Part shown: one piece after another, positions 1-8,963 of the stretch
Numbering within the stretch: position 1 is the stretch's first letter
Layout: each line of letters opens with the position of its first letter
Program-made: the position numbers and the translations under genes
Notes under the pieces: model-generated
What the model was told of the DNA's origin: nothing
Databases searched by the model: none
Seen by the model: only the letters and a program-made list of their open reading frames with translations
Assembly (NCBI GenBank): GCA_016278265.1
Contig: JADQCE010000003.1
Location: 186,001-250,000 of the forward strand
DNA: 64,000 bases
Direction: 5' to 3'
Source of the DNA: Halothiobacillus sp.
Lineage (GTDB): Bacteria > Pseudomonadota > Gammaproteobacteria > Halothiobacillales > Halothiobacillaceae

Positions 1-1647
1 GGCCTGGGGCTGTTCGATCAACAGCGCCACGTAGACCGAACGGCGCAGGATGGCCGTCAGCAGGTCAAGCATGCGATCGAGGATCGCGACCTGGCCCTGG
101 TAGGCACTGATGTCACGCAGCAGATCGGGCATCAGTTCGTCGAGTCGCTGCGCCACGGTGCCGCTGATTGCCGGTCCCTGGGTATCGCGCCACGACGATA
201 GATGTTTCTCCAGTACGGATGCCTGCTCGAAGCCGTGACGTTCGAGGATGGCGACGCGGTCGGCGACATTACCGAGTCCGTTCCAGACCTGTTCCAGCGG
301 CTCCTCGCTCTCGTCGCCGTCGCTGGGCAGACGCAGGACCTCGGAGAAATGCCCGTGGACGCGGTCGCGGTGCTGGTCGAGGGCATACAGGAACGAACCC
401 CAGTCCTCGAATCCCATCGCAATCGCCAGGCGCAGTTGATCGAACTTGTTGTCCGGCAGCGTCTGCGTCTGGTGGTCGTAGAGCATCTGCAGGCGGTTCT
501 CGGACCGGCGCAGGAAATCGTAGCCGGCGGTGAGATCGGCGACGGTGTGTTCGTCCAGCTCGCCCATTTCCTCGAGGATGGCAAGCACCGGGATCAGGCG
601 TCGTGCCTGCAGGGCCGGCTCGCGTCCGCCGCGCAGTAGCTGGAACAACTGGCCGATGAATTCGATCTCGCGGATGCCGCCGGGGCCGAGCTTGATATTG
701 TTGTGCATGGCGGCATCGGTCATCTCGCGTTCGATCATGCGCTTCATTTCGCGCAACTGGCTGAACGCGCCGAAGTCGAGATAACGACGAAAGACGAACG
801 GTCGCAGCATGGTCATCAATTCGCGCCCAGCCTCCTGGTCGCCGGCAATCACGCGCGCCTTGATCCAGGCATAGCGCTCCCATTCCCGCCCGCGCGTGGC
901 GTAGTAGAGCTCGAGTCCGTCAAAGCTCATTGCCAGCGGGCCCTCGTCGCCATTGGGCCGCAGGCGCATGTCGACCCGGAAGACGAAACCGTGGCCGGTT
1001 TTCTCGTCGAGCGAGCGGATCAGCCGCTGGCCGAGTCGGATGAAGTACTCCGCGTTGCTGATCGTCTTGGCCCCGTCGGTCTCTCCTTCCTCGGCATAGG
1101 CGAAGATCAGGTCGATGTCCGATGAATAATTGAGCTCGTCGCCACCGAGCTTGCCCATGCCGATCACGACCAGGCCGATTGGTTCGCCGTTCGGCCCGCG
1201 CGGCTGACCAAAGCGCGACTGCAGGTGATGCTCGTGGTAGGCGAGCGCCTCGGCGACGCAGAAGTCGGCCAGTTTCGACAGCGCGCGCAGGGTGGCGTCG
1301 GTGTCATCGATGCCGTTGAGGTCGCGCCAGGCGATCAGGATCATCTCGCGCCGACGCAGGCGTCGCAGCTCGCGACCGAAGGCCGCGGTTTCCAGCGCCT
1401 GGCGCTCGTCGAGCGAGCCGCTGAGCCGTTCGAAACGGGCCTCGACTCCGTCGCCCAGGAAGTCGTCGGTGCATCCCTCGAGCACGTAAGCGAGGATGCC
1501 GGGTTCGGCGGCTAGGCTTTGCTGGATGAACGGGCTGCAGCGCAGCACATGGTTGAGTTGGGCGCGTTGCGAGGGGGTCGGTGAGGCGGCCTGGTCCAGT
1601 TGATCAAGCAGCGTCTGTTCGGGGGTGATTTCGTCGAGGTCGGACAC
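1..1647 (-). CDS. glnE: Bifunctional glutamine synthetase adenylyltransferase/adenylyl-removing enzyme (3' end outside window)
   Basis: This enzyme adds AMP to, and removes it from, glutamine synthetase in response to PII, and so sets nitrogen assimilation in the cytoplasm. About 549 N-terminal residues are visible; the family is about 950 residues long, so the C-terminal half lies off the window. The first nucleotidyltransferase motif is clear near residues 158-175 (GMGKLGG followed by ELNYSSDIDLIF), and GPGGIREIEF follows near residue 325. The start is a GTG at 1645-1647; an in-frame stop lies just upstream and no ATG is available, and the ribosome-binding site is weak. Long frames on the other strand here are shadows. 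Identity is secure; only the length is incomplete. Confidence 0.95.
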   Translation of the reverse strand, partial: MSDLDEITPEQTLLDQLDQAASPTPSQRAQLNHVLRCSPFIQQSLAAEPGILAYVLEGCTDDFLGDGVEARFERLSGSLDERQALETAAFGRELRRLRRREMILIAWRDLNGIDDTDATLRALSKLADFCVAEALAYHEHHLQSRFGQPRGPNGEPIGLVVIGMGKLGGDELNYSSDIDLIFAYAEEGETDGAKTISNAEYFIRLGQRLIRSLDEKTGHGFVFRVDMRLRPNGDEGPLAMSFDGLELYYATRGREWERYAWIKARVIAGDQEAGRELMTMLRPFVFRRYLDFGAFSQLREMKRMIEREMTDAAMHNNIKLGPGGIREIEFIGQLFQLLRGGREPALQARRLIPVLAILEEMGELDEHTVADLTAGYDFLRRSENRLQMLYDHQTQTLPDNKFDQLRLAIAMGFEDWGSFLYALDQHRDRVHGHFSEVLRLPSDGDESEEPLEQVWNGLGNVADRVAILERHGFEQASVLEKHLSSWRDTQGPAISGTVAQRLDELMPDLLRDISAYQGQVAILDRMLDLLTAILRRSVYVALLIEQPQA

Positions 1648-1752
1648 GGGGATCGGCCTGTCGGTTGATGAGGGATGCCTCGATCATACGCCTTGCCGTT
1701 GGGTCGGTGCAGGCTTGCGGTGCCATGGCTGGGGCCATGTGCGAGCGGGCAC

Positions 1753-1786
1753 AAAAAAGCCCCGGCCCTCGAAAGGGTACCGGGGC
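1753..1786 (-). terminator. Rho-independent terminator after the DsrE-like gene
   Basis: A GCCCCGG/CCGGGGC stem extended by CCCT/AGGG closes on a CGAA loop, with six A residues on its + strand left side. On the minus strand it is therefore a hairpin followed by a U-run. It lies about 25 bases past the stop of the DsrE-like gene. Confidence 0.85.
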
Positions 1787-1809
1787 GACTTGCGCGCGGG
1801 GGTCCTGCC

Positions 1810-2286
1810 TTACGGACGAACCAGCACGTAACCGGCGTCGACCAGATCGAGGATGCGGGCAATGCCGGCTTCGACCGGCACGGCGGCCGTGTTCATCTCC
1901 GGCTCCTTGCCCAGCTTGCGCGTCGCGCCGGCAATCGAGTTCTTGCAGGCGGAAAAGCGCACGCCTTGATCGGCGAGTGACTGGATGCGCTCGGCGTGAT
2001 GGTTGTTGGCAAACAGCATGCTGATGCCGGGACCGAAGGCAACCACTTCCACGTCGATCTGGTCCGGGCCACCACGCGCCTTGAGGACGTTGTTGGCGAC
2101 GTTGAGCACCAGGTTCTGGCGTTGCAGATCGCTTTCGGTGATCTGCAGGACCAGGTGTTCCTTGGCCAGGGTATTGCCGCCGACCTTCTTGATCTTTTCC
2201 ATATCGGCGGCATGTACGGCACTGCCGAAGGAAAACGCAGCGAGCAGCATCAGCCACGCGGCCGGGAACAGGGAACGAACTTTCAT
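1810..2286 (-). CDS. Secreted DsrE/DsrF-like sulfur-relay-fold protein
   Basis: A 158-residue protein with a clear signal peptide (hydrophobic residues 9-26, cleavage after AVHA), so it should act in the periplasm. The mature part has the DsrE-family pattern: a hydrophobic strand, FGPGISML near residue 84-91, and a single cysteine (Cys114) in SACKNS, where cytoplasmic DsrE/TusD relatives carry their sulfur-relay cysteine. DsrE-fold proteins carry or bind sulfane sulfur, but the substrate of this secreted branch is not known. It is a single-gene unit with a strong AAGGAGG ribosome-binding site 7 bases before the ATG and its own terminator. Assignment to the fold is solid; the biochemical role is inference. 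Confidence 0.8.
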   Translation of the reverse strand: MKVRSLFPAAWLMLLAAFSFGSAVHAADMEKIKKVGGNTLAKEHLVLQITESDLQRQNLVLNVANNVLKARGGPDQIDVEVVAFGPGISMLFANNHHAERIQSLADQGVRFSACKNSIAGATRKLGKEPEMNTAAVPVEAGIARILDLVDAGYVLVRP

Positions 2287-2696
2287 GAAAATCCTCCTTG
2301 GGTGGTTTTCGTCGATTTTTATCTTCAGGGGTGTGAATGCATCCCGACGAACAGCATACGCCCGGACAAATCGAATCGCAGCCCTTTAGTCGGTTAATTA
2401 TCCAATGGGGTATCAACGAATCTTTGGGCATAATCGATCGCGAGGTGGGCTTTTTTGCGACGCGGCGCGCAGCCCAAGGTTCCGTTGGCCAAGCTGTTGA
2501 CCTGACGCTATTTTTTAGCGAACATATCGATTATTCGATCGGTGGGCTCTCTGCCTGCCCCCGTCCCCGCGTGGCCGCGACGTTGCCCAGCTCGTTGCCG
2601 ATTTGTGTCCGGACGGACCATCGACCCAATCCAATCTTCATGGCATGCCAGACGATCCGTCGCATGCCGTCGCGCAGGCGTTGTTGCTCAGATTAC
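2287..2696. other. 410-bp intergenic region between divergent genes
   Basis: This stretch is more AT-rich than its surroundings and separates the DsrE-like gene from the phosphatase. It must hold promoters for both directions, but no well-spaced sigma-70 pair was found. Visible elements are a TTGACC hexamer at 2497-2502 and a small hairpin, CGCTA (2506-2510) with TAGCG (2516-2520) across a T loop. The phosphatase frame stays open back to 2337, but that extension shows no domain and the phosphatase fold starts after 2697. Confidence 0.4.
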
Positions 2697-3554
2697 ATGA
2701 CGTTATTCAAACAGCTTTTGAAGAACCCGCGGGGTCGGGATTTCATCGTCGGCGATCTGCATGGCAGTCGGCCGCTGCTGGAAAAGATTCTCGACAAGCA
2801 CGACTTTTCCCCCGAGCGGGATCGTGTCATTGCCGTGGGGGATCTGATCGATTTCGGCGAGGATTCGCTGGGCACGCTGCGCCTTCTGGGCGAGCCCTGG
2901 TTTTTCTCGGTGGCCGGCAACCACGAGCGGGTGGTCGCCAATCATCGCGACGCGCTCGCCGAACGATGCCTGACCAAGAGCCAGCGCGCCGATCTCGAGG
3001 CGATGGGCTCGGCCTGGTTGCTGGAGCCCTACGACAAGCTCAACGACGACAAGTGGGACGACCTGATCACCGAGGTGATGAACCTGATCAGCCAGATGCC
3101 GTTGATGATCCAGGTCGGCAATGGACCGGCGGCCGTCGGGGTGGTGCACGCCGAGTTGCCGCTATGGGACTGGGACCAGAACATCGCCCGGCTCGAGCGG
3201 GTCAAGAAGTTGAGCTACTGGGCCTCGACAAAGGCCGATCCGCAGCTCGACACCATGCTCTGGGGTCGTTCACAGATCCACGAGGTGCTCGATGGTCGTC
3301 GACCGGAACGCAGCGTGCGCGGCATCGACTGGGTAATTGCCGGGCATACGATTACCGGGCAGCCCGTGCGTGACGGCAACCGGCTCTGGATCGACTGCGG
3401 TGCCTGGGATGAGCGACCCGGCCGTGGACTGGTGCTGGTCGAGGTAGGTGACACCCTCGCCGTGAGTGCGCACTACCACGATCCTAGTGTGCGAACCCAC
3501 CGGTTCGTGCGCCGTGGGCACCATTTCCATTCCGTGATCGACGCGACCGGTTAA
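2697..3554 (+). CDS. PP1/lambda-type serine/threonine metallophosphatase
   Basis: A 286-residue two-metal phosphoesterase like the bacterial PrpA/PrpB and phage lambda phosphatases. All family motifs are present in order: GDLHG (19-23), GDLIDFG (48-54, where the family usually has GDxxDRG), GNHE (74-77), a metal-ligand His in VVHAELP (151) and GHT (216-218). Likely substrates are phosphoproteins or small phosphoesters; the sequence does not decide which. Length is somewhat above the roughly 220 residues of PrpA/PrpB, mainly from an insert at 85-130. ATG 2697 is chosen because the homology starts there; the frame is open to 2337 and the ribosome-binding site is poor. A 60-codon gene follows after 3 bases. 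Confidence 0.8.
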   Translation: MTLFKQLLKNPRGRDFIVGDLHGSRPLLEKILDKHDFSPERDRVIAVGDLIDFGEDSLGTLRLLGEPWFFSVAGNHERVVANHRDALAERCLTKSQRADLEAMGSAWLLEPYDKLNDDKWDDLITEVMNLISQMPLMIQVGNGPAAVGVVHAELPLWDWDQNIARLERVKKLSYWASTKADPQLDTMLWGRSQIHEVLDGRRPERSVRGIDWVIAGHTITGQPVRDGNRLWIDCGAWDERPGRGLVLVEVGDTLAVSAHYHDPSVRTHRFVRRGHHFHSVIDATG

Positions 3555-3557
3555 CCC

Positions 3558-3740
3558 ATGTCTGATCTGAATCGTCTCTCCCTGACGGAACTGCGGCGTT
3601 TGATCGACATGGCGCGTGCCGAGCTGGAGCGTCGCGACCGCGAGCCGGTCGACGAACAGACAGTGCTCAAATCCCTGGAGCTCGACCTCAAGCGCCACCA
3701 CCGGCGCAAGGACGAGGATCGCTTCAATCCCTTTGCCTAG
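3558..3740 (+). CDS. Small charged helical protein of unknown function
   Basis: A 60-residue protein, largely predicted helix, with leucine-rich first half (RLSLTELRRLIDMARAEL) and a basic HHRRK stretch before the end. It begins 3 bases after the phosphatase stop codon, so it is almost certainly translated from the same message. No family was recognised. The tight coupling suggests a partner, regulator or substrate of the phosphatase, which is inference. It could also be a non-functional short frame, but codon use matches the neighbours and no other gene fills the gap before the terminator. Confidence 0.55.
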   Translation: MSDLNRLSLTELRRLIDMARAELERRDREPVDEQTVLKSLELDLKRHHRRKDEDRFNPFA

Positions 3741-3759
3741 GGAAACACCCGCGCCCATG

Positions 3760-3787
3760 AAAAAGGCCCCTCGAGAGGAGGGGCCTT
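3760..3787 (-). terminator. Terminator after purH
   Basis: The hairpin AAGGCCCCTC/GAGGGGCCTT is preceded on the + strand by A residues, giving a U-run on the minus strand where purH ends 34 bases away. It may also stop transcripts of the 60-codon gene arriving on the + strand. Confidence 0.8.
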
Positions 3788-3820
3788 GTCGTGTCCGAGC
3801 CGGCAGATCCACCAGTCGCC

Positions 3821-5383
3821 TCAGTGACGGAAGTGGCGCATCCCGGTGAACACCATGGCAATGCCGTGCTCGTCGGCCGCGTCGATGACCTCCTGATCAC
3901 GCATCGAGCCGCCCGGCTGAATCACCGCCTTGATGCCGGCCGTGGCCGCGGCATCGATGCCGTCGCGGAACGGGAAGAAGGCATCGGATGCCATCACCGA
4001 ACCCTCCACCGGCAGGCCGGCGTCGGCCGCCTTGATGCCGGCGATGCGCGCGGAATATACCCGGCTCATCTGGCCGGCGCCCACGCCGATGGTCTGCTGG
4101 CCGCTGGCGTAGACGATGGCGTTGGACTTGACGAACTTGGCAACCTGCCAAGCGAACAGCAGGTCGCGAATCTCCGCCTCGTCCGGGGCGCGCTGGGTGA
4201 CGATCTTGAGGTCATCCGCGCCGACCACGCCGTGGTCGAAGTCTTGGACCAGCAGCCCGCCGCCGATGCGCTTGAAGTCCATGCCCGGGGCCGGCTTGAC
4301 CGACCAGTCGTCGATCGCCAGCGCGCGCACGTTGGGCTTGGCGGCCAGCTCGGCGGCGGCATCGCTGCCGATCTCGGGGGAGATGATCACCTCGACGAAC
4401 TGGCGCTCGACGATGCTGCGCGCGGTGTGGGCGTCCAGCGGCCGGTTGAAGGCGATGATGCCGCCGAAGGCCGAGGTCGGGTCGGTGGCGAAGGCGCGGT
4501 CGTAGGCGGTGGTGATGTCGTCACCGGTGGCCACGCCGCAGGGGTTGGCGTGCTTGACGATCACGCAGGCCGGGCGGTCGAACTGCTTGACGCACTCGAG
4601 CGCGGCATCCGCATCGGCGAGGTTGTTGAAGGACAGCGGCTTGCCTTGGACGATCCGGGCGCGGGCCAGCGTGCCCGGCGCGGCGTCCGGCTCGACGTAG
4701 AAGGCCGCGTTCTGATGCGGATTCTCGCCGTAGCGCAGGTCCATCGACTTGTTCAGCGGCAGGTGCCAGGTGGGTGCGAACGCGCTCTGGTCGAACTGGC
4801 GGCCCAGGTAGTCGGCGATCATGCCGTCGTACTGGGCGGTGTGGCTGAACGCCGCCCCGGCCAGCCGCTGACGGGTGGCCATCGAGATCCCGTCCCCGTT
4901 GATCTCCTCGAGGACGACCTCGTAGTCGGCCGGGTTGACCACGATGGCGACGTCGTTGTGGTTCTTGGCCGCCGCGCGGACCATTGCCGGCCCACCGATG
5001 TCGATGTTCTCGATCGCCGTAGGCAGGTCGCAGTCCGGGTCGGCCACGGTGCGGGCGAACGGGTAGAGATTGACCACCACCAGGTCGATCGGGGTGATGC
5101 CGTGGGTGGCCATCACCTCGTCGTCGGTGCCGCGACGGCCGAGGATGCCGCCGTGGATCAGCGGATTGAGCGTCTTGACCCGCCCGGCCATGATTTCCGG
5201 GAAGCCGGTGACGTCGCTGACCTCGCGCACCGGCACGTCGTTTTCGCGCAGCAGACGGGCCGTCCCGCCGGTGGACAGCAGTTCCACGCCGGCGGCGTGA
5301 AGACCCTGGGCCAGGCCCAGGATTCCGGTCTTGTCGGAAACGCTCAGCAGGGCGCGGCGCGGCTTGACGGCATGATGGCTCAT
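3821..5383 (-). CDS. purH: Bifunctional AICAR formyltransferase/IMP cyclohydrolase
   Basis: PurH carries out the last two steps of purine synthesis: formylation of AICAR with 10-formyl-tetrahydrofolate, then ring closure to IMP. The 520-residue length is typical. The N-terminal cyclohydrolase domain starts with [10 protein letters not shown] and contains STGGTARLL and [13 protein letters not shown]. The transformylase domain shows RYGENPHQ, the VKHANPCG loop and the closing [13 protein letters not shown] motif. ATG 5381-5383 is chosen because homology starts within ten residues; the frame is open further upstream into the palindromic element, which has no conserved sequence. It is a single-gene unit with its own terminator. 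Confidence 0.97.
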   Translation of the reverse strand: MSHHAVKPRRALLSVSDKTGILGLAQGLHAAGVELLSTGGTARLLRENDVPVREVSDVTGFPEIMAGRVKTLNPLIHGGILGRRGTDDEVMATHGITPIDLVVVNLYPFARTVADPDCDLPTAIENIDIGGPAMVRAAAKNHNDVAIVVNPADYEVVLEEINGDGISMATRQRLAGAAFSHTAQYDGMIADYLGRQFDQSAFAPTWHLPLNKSMDLRYGENPHQNAAFYVEPDAAPGTLARARIVQGKPLSFNNLADADAALECVKQFDRPACVIVKHANPCGVATGDDITTAYDRAFATDPTSAFGGIIAFNRPLDAHTARSIVERQFVEVIISPEIGSDAAAELAAKPNVRALAIDDWSVKPAPGMDFKRIGGGLLVQDFDHGVVGADDLKIVTQRAPDEAEIRDLLFAWQVAKFVKSNAIVYASGQQTIGVGAGQMSRVYSARIAGIKAADAGLPVEGSVMASDAFFPFRDGIDAAATAGIKAVIQPGGSMRDQEVIDAADEHGIAMVFTGMRHFRH

Positions 5384-5471
5384 GGGGGTACCCGGTAATC
5401 TCAGCGGTAAGTGGTGTCGGCCGCCCGTGTAGGGCGGTACGCAAACCGCGCATTGTACCCGCTTGTAGGGA

Positions 5472-5627
5472 AGGTCTGCACGACTAGCCAACGTCTCTGC
5501 GGATCGCCAGGCCTCCAGATGCAAGGCGCAGTGCGCCGCCCAATGGCATCGTCATTGGCAAGCCAGATGGGCGCCTGGCGATCCGCCCTCCGGTAAGCCA
5601 GAGGCCATTGGCTAGTCGTGCAGACCT
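5472..5627. repeat. 156-bp nested palindromic element
   Basis: The non-coding gap upstream of purH is filled by a highly structured element. Its ends are a perfect 20-bp inverted repeat (5472-5491 and 5608-5627, beginning AGGTCTGCACGACTAG). Inside is a perfect 13-bp inverted repeat (5500-5512 and 5573-5585, CGGATCGCCAGGC). The centre holds two smaller hairpins, GGCGCA-G-TGCGCC (5525-5537) and CCAATG/CATTGG (5540-5558). No open frame or transposase is present. It looks like a miniature inverted-repeat transposable element or a cruciform-forming repeat; a second copy was not seen in the window. Confidence 0.75.
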
Positions 5628-5671
5628 GCCCTGGCCCTTGTTGAGTCGCCTCGACCCCCGCCGAGGCGGGC

Positions 5672-6532
5672 TCAGTGTGTGGTCGCCTGCTCGCGGACGA
5701 TGCTTTCGAACAGCGAGGAATAGTCGTGGTTGCCGTGCCCGGCGTAGATTCCGTCCTCCAGCACGTGCTGCAGCCCGATCAGCAGGTGGGTGTCGATGCC
5801 CTGACTGCAGGCGCTCTGGGTGAAGAGGCGAATGTCCTTGAGCAGGTGCTTGAGCGGGAAATTGGCCTTGTCGAACGAGTGGGCAAGCATGTTGCCGAGC
5901 TTCTTGTCGAAGGTCGGCGCGTACAGGGCCGATTCGCGCAGGGTGGCCATGAATTTGTCGACGTCGACGCCCTCGCGCTGCACCAACCCCAGGCTCATGG
6001 CGAAGGCGGCGGTCAGCGAGCCGATCAACTGGTTGAAGGCCAGCTTGGCCGCGGCCCCACTGCGCACCGCCCCGAAGTGAGTCGGCGTGCCCAGGGAGCG
6101 CAGTAGCGGGTCGAGGCGCTCGATCAGCGCTTCGGGACCACCGAGAAGCAACTGCAACGTGCCGCTTTGCGCCTGCGGGATGGAGCCCAGCACGGGCGCC
6201 TCGAGATAGTCGCCGCCGAGCGTCTCGATTCGTTGCGCGATCTCTGCGGATTCCGACGGGGCGATGGTCGAGCTGTTGATCACGACGTGATCTCGGATAC
6301 CGGCTTCGCCCAGTTGGTCGATTACCTCGCGGCAGGCGGTGTAGTCGCTAACCATCAGCCAGAGGGTCTCGTTATGTTCGGCGAGATCGGCGAGGTTCGC
6401 GGCGGTGGGGATGTCTTCGATCTCGCGTGGATGGCGGTTGTAGCCGGTCACCGCCCAGCCGGACTGTGTGAGGTGGCGGGCCATGGCGGTTCCCATCAGC
6501 CCCAGGCCGATCACTCCGATCGTGGTGTTCAT
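5672..6532 (-). CDS. NAD(P)-dependent beta-hydroxyacid dehydrogenase (3-hydroxyisobutyrate dehydrogenase family)
   Basis: A 286-residue member of the family that includes 3-hydroxyisobutyrate, tartronate semialdehyde and succinic semialdehyde (GLYR1-type) reductases. The Rossmann motif GLGLMG is at 9-14, the family's substrate loop appears as EAPVLGS (111-117; often DAPVSGG), and the catalytic lysine is K163 in GAAAKLAFNQ. The altered substrate loop, with Leu-Ser for Ser-Gly, makes a standard hydroxyisobutyrate substrate uncertain. The gene stands alone between the palindromic element and dgt. A GGAG lies upstream of the ATG. Confidence 0.8.
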   Translation of the reverse strand: MNTTIGVIGLGLMGTAMARHLTQSGWAVTGYNRHPREIEDIPTAANLADLAEHNETLWLMVSDYTACREVIDQLGEAGIRDHVVINSSTIAPSESAEIAQRIETLGGDYLEAPVLGSIPQAQSGTLQLLLGGPEALIERLDPLLRSLGTPTHFGAVRSGAAAKLAFNQLIGSLTAAFAMSLGLVQREGVDVDKFMATLRESALYAPTFDKKLGNMLAHSFDKANFPLKHLLKDIRLFTQSACSQGIDTHLLIGLQHVLEDGIYAGHGNHDYSSLFESIVREQATTH

Positions 6533-6809
6533 GAAGGTGCCCTCTCCGATGTTCTGTCCTGCGGACGTTCTATCGCCACAATCGCGCGGGGCACGTTCCG
6601 TCGTCTGGTGGATTGCGGCGGGTATAGGGTTATGCTTGCGCCAGCGGTCGTTCGTTTCCCTGTTACCACTGGTGAAATAGCGAGACCTCGGGCCTCTTGG
6701 CGGTGTCGTTACCGGCCCGTTTCGGCCTAAGGAGGCTAGCAGAAGCCGGTGATGATTGCCCGGACCGACGACCCTGCGTTTCGCTCAAGTTACCCCTCAA
6801 GGAATCGTG

Positions 6810-8252
6810 ATGAGACAGGATCTCGACAGCCACTGGCGCCGCTGGCTCAATCCCGATCGCCGCCGTCCCCGCAGCGGGCAGGGCAATCTTCTGGCGACCG
6901 TGCCGGCGCAAACGCGCACGGCCATCGAACGCGACTACGACCGGGTGCTGTTTTCCACCCCGGTACGGCGGATGGCCGACAAGACGCAGGTCTTTCCGCT
7001 GGATCGATCCGACAGCGTGCGCACCCGGTTGACCCATTCGCACGAGGTGGCGAATCTGGCGCGCTCGGTGGGCATCGACCTGGTGTTCCATCACGGCGTA
7101 GCCGCGGGCTTGCCCGAGGCGTTGCGCGACGTCCCCGCCCTGCTCGCTACGATCGGCCTGGCCCACGATCTGGGCAACCCGCCGTTCGGCCACCAGGGCG
7201 AGGATGCGATCGCGCGTTGGTTCGAGATCAATCGCGGCGAGGTGCTGGATGCCGAACCGGCCCTGAGCCCCGCGATGAAGCAGGACTTCCTGCGTTTCGA
7301 GGGCAACGCCCAGACGCTGCGCCTGCTGACCAAGCTGCAACTGATCAACGACGACTACGGGTTGAACCTGACATTGGCGAGCCTGGCCGCGCTGGTGAAA
7401 TACCCGACGGCCAGTGACCAGATCGACCGCACACGCGTCACGCACAAGAAGCATGGCTACTTCCAGTCCGAGCGGGCATTGATGGAGGAGGTCTGGGCCG
7501 GCACGGGCCTGTCATCCGGCCAAAGGCACCCGCTGACCTGGATCATGGAGGCCTGTGACGATATCGCCTACTCGGTGCTGGATGCCGAGGACGCGGTCAA
7601 GAAGGGGCTGCTCTCGTTTTCCGATACCATCGCGTTCCTGCGCCACGAGGCGCCGGACGACCCGGTGGTCACGGCCGTTTGCAACGCGGCTGCCGCCGAG
7701 CACAAGGCCTATCGTCAGGAGCGCCTCTCGCCGGATGAACTCAACGACATCTCCATGCAGACCTTCCGCATTCGTGCGATCGGCGCGTTGATGGAGGCGA
7801 TCGGTGAGGTGTTCATCGACTCCCTGCCGGCCATGGCCGATGGGCATTTCGAACGAGAATTGGTGGATGCCTCGCGCGGGGGGCGCCTGCTGGGGGCCTT
7901 GAAGGCCTGCAACTGGCAACATGCCTATCGGCACAAGTCGGTGTTGCGCGTCGAGCTGACCGGCCTGAGGGTGATCCACGGCCTGATGGATGCCTTCTGG
8001 TACGCCATCACCCGGCGCGAGGATCGTGACGATCCGGCCAGTCCACGGGCCACGCCGCTGGCCGGCTACATCTACCAGCGCATCTCGGAAAACTACCGAC
8101 GCGTATTCGAGTCAACCGATAATCCGATGCCGATCCGCTACCGCGAGGCGCAGTTGCTGACCGACATGATCTCGGGGATGACCGACAGCTTCGCTGTCAG
8201 CCTGTTCGAGGAAATTCGGGAGGTCGGTTTTTGCCCGACGACGCAGGCCTGA
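6810..8252 (+). CDS. dgt: Deoxyguanosinetriphosphate triphosphohydrolase
   Basis: Dgt splits dGTP, and often other dNTPs, into the deoxynucleoside and tripolyphosphate, controlling nucleotide pools. The 480-residue protein has the HD-domain pattern: RTRLTHSHEVANLAR (first His at 76 or 78), the HD doublet at 119-120 in GLAHDLGNPPFGHQGE, and EACDDIAYSVLDAEDAVKKG near 250. The start at ATG 6810 has AAGGA six bases upstream; an in-frame TTG at 6756 would add 18 residues without homology. The deoxynucleotidase gene yfbR follows, so two enzymes of deoxynucleotide turnover sit together. Confidence 0.92.
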   Translation: MRQDLDSHWRRWLNPDRRRPRSGQGNLLATVPAQTRTAIERDYDRVLFSTPVRRMADKTQVFPLDRSDSVRTRLTHSHEVANLARSVGIDLVFHHGVAAGLPEALRDVPALLATIGLAHDLGNPPFGHQGEDAIARWFEINRGEVLDAEPALSPAMKQDFLRFEGNAQTLRLLTKLQLINDDYGLNLTLASLAALVKYPTASDQIDRTRVTHKKHGYFQSERALMEEVWAGTGLSSGQRHPLTWIMEACDDIAYSVLDAEDAVKKGLLSFSDTIAFLRHEAPDDPVVTAVCNAAAAEHKAYRQERLSPDELNDISMQTFRIRAIGALMEAIGEVFIDSLPAMADGHFERELVDASRGGRLLGALKACNWQHAYRHKSVLRVELTGLRVIHGLMDAFWYAITRREDRDDPASPRATPLAGYIYQRISENYRRVFESTDNPMPIRYREAQLLTDMISGMTDSFAVSLFEEIREVGFCPTTQA

Positions 8253-8326
8253 GAGCACTGTCTGCCCCATTTAGACGACCCACTGCCAAGACCGATTGAT
8301 TGTCCACGCCGATTCCAGGGAGCCCG

Positions 8327-8941
8327 ATGAGCGAGTCCAAGCAAAGCCCCGAGAAAAGCCACTTCTTCGCCTACGTCTCGCGGATGAAGTACATCTACCG
8401 CTGGGGGCTGATGCGCAACACGCGCAGTGAGAATGTCCAGGAACATAGCCTTCAGGTCGCCATGATCGCCCACGCACTGGCGGTGATCGGCAACCAGGAA
8501 TTCGGCGAGAACAACGACGTCGGCCGGGTGGTCAGCGTGGCGCTCTACCACGACGCCTCGGAGATCATCACCGGCGATTTGCCCACGCCCGTGAAGTACT
8601 TCCGTGAGGACATCCGCGATTCCTACAAGGCGCTCGAGGCGCACGCCGAGCGAAAGATTATCGGCCTGCTACCCGAGTCGTTGCAGGCATCGTTTGCCGA
8701 AGTGATCGAGAGCGCACGTATCGAGCCCGAGGTGCTGCGGCTGGTCAAGGCCGCCGACTCACTATCGGCCTACCTCAAGTGCATCGAAGAACGGGCCGCC
8801 GGCAACCAGGAATTCCGCCGTGCCGAGGAGTTCCTGTACGGCAAGCTCGAGGAGATGACCGACCTGCCGGCGGTGGCCTTCTTCCGGCAGCAGTTCGTCG
8901 ATGCCTTCGAACTGACCCTCGACGACTTGAGTCACGACTGA
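8327..8941 (+). CDS. yfbR: 5'-deoxynucleotidase, YfbR family
   Basis: YfbR is an HD-domain phosphohydrolase that dephosphorylates 5'-deoxyribonucleoside monophosphates. This 204-residue protein matches the family length (199 in E. coli). It contains the conserved start region SHFFAYVSRMKYIYRWGLM, the first His in VQEHSLQVA (40), the HD doublet at 75-76 (LYHDASEI), the TGDLPTPVKY loop and the distal Asp in VKAADSLSAYLKC. ATG 8327 has a GGGAG site 5 bases upstream; an upstream in-frame TTG at 8300 is less likely. It lies 74 bases after dgt on the same strand and ends close to a convergent gene. Confidence 0.92.
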   Translation: MSESKQSPEKSHFFAYVSRMKYIYRWGLMRNTRSENVQEHSLQVAMIAHALAVIGNQEFGENNDVGRVVSVALYHDASEIITGDLPTPVKYFREDIRDSYKALEAHAERKIIGLLPESLQASFAEVIESARIEPEVLRLVKAADSLSAYLKCIEERAAGNQEFRRAEEFLYGKLEEMTDLPAVAFFRQQFVDAFELTLDDLSHD

Positions 8942-8963
8942 GCAACCGCCATCCCGGGCCGGA

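Noticed and set aside
3791-5398. A 535-codon open frame antisense to purH
   Set aside because: purH on the other strand has full-length homology; high G+C opens the antisense frames, and this one has repetitive, unconserved composition.
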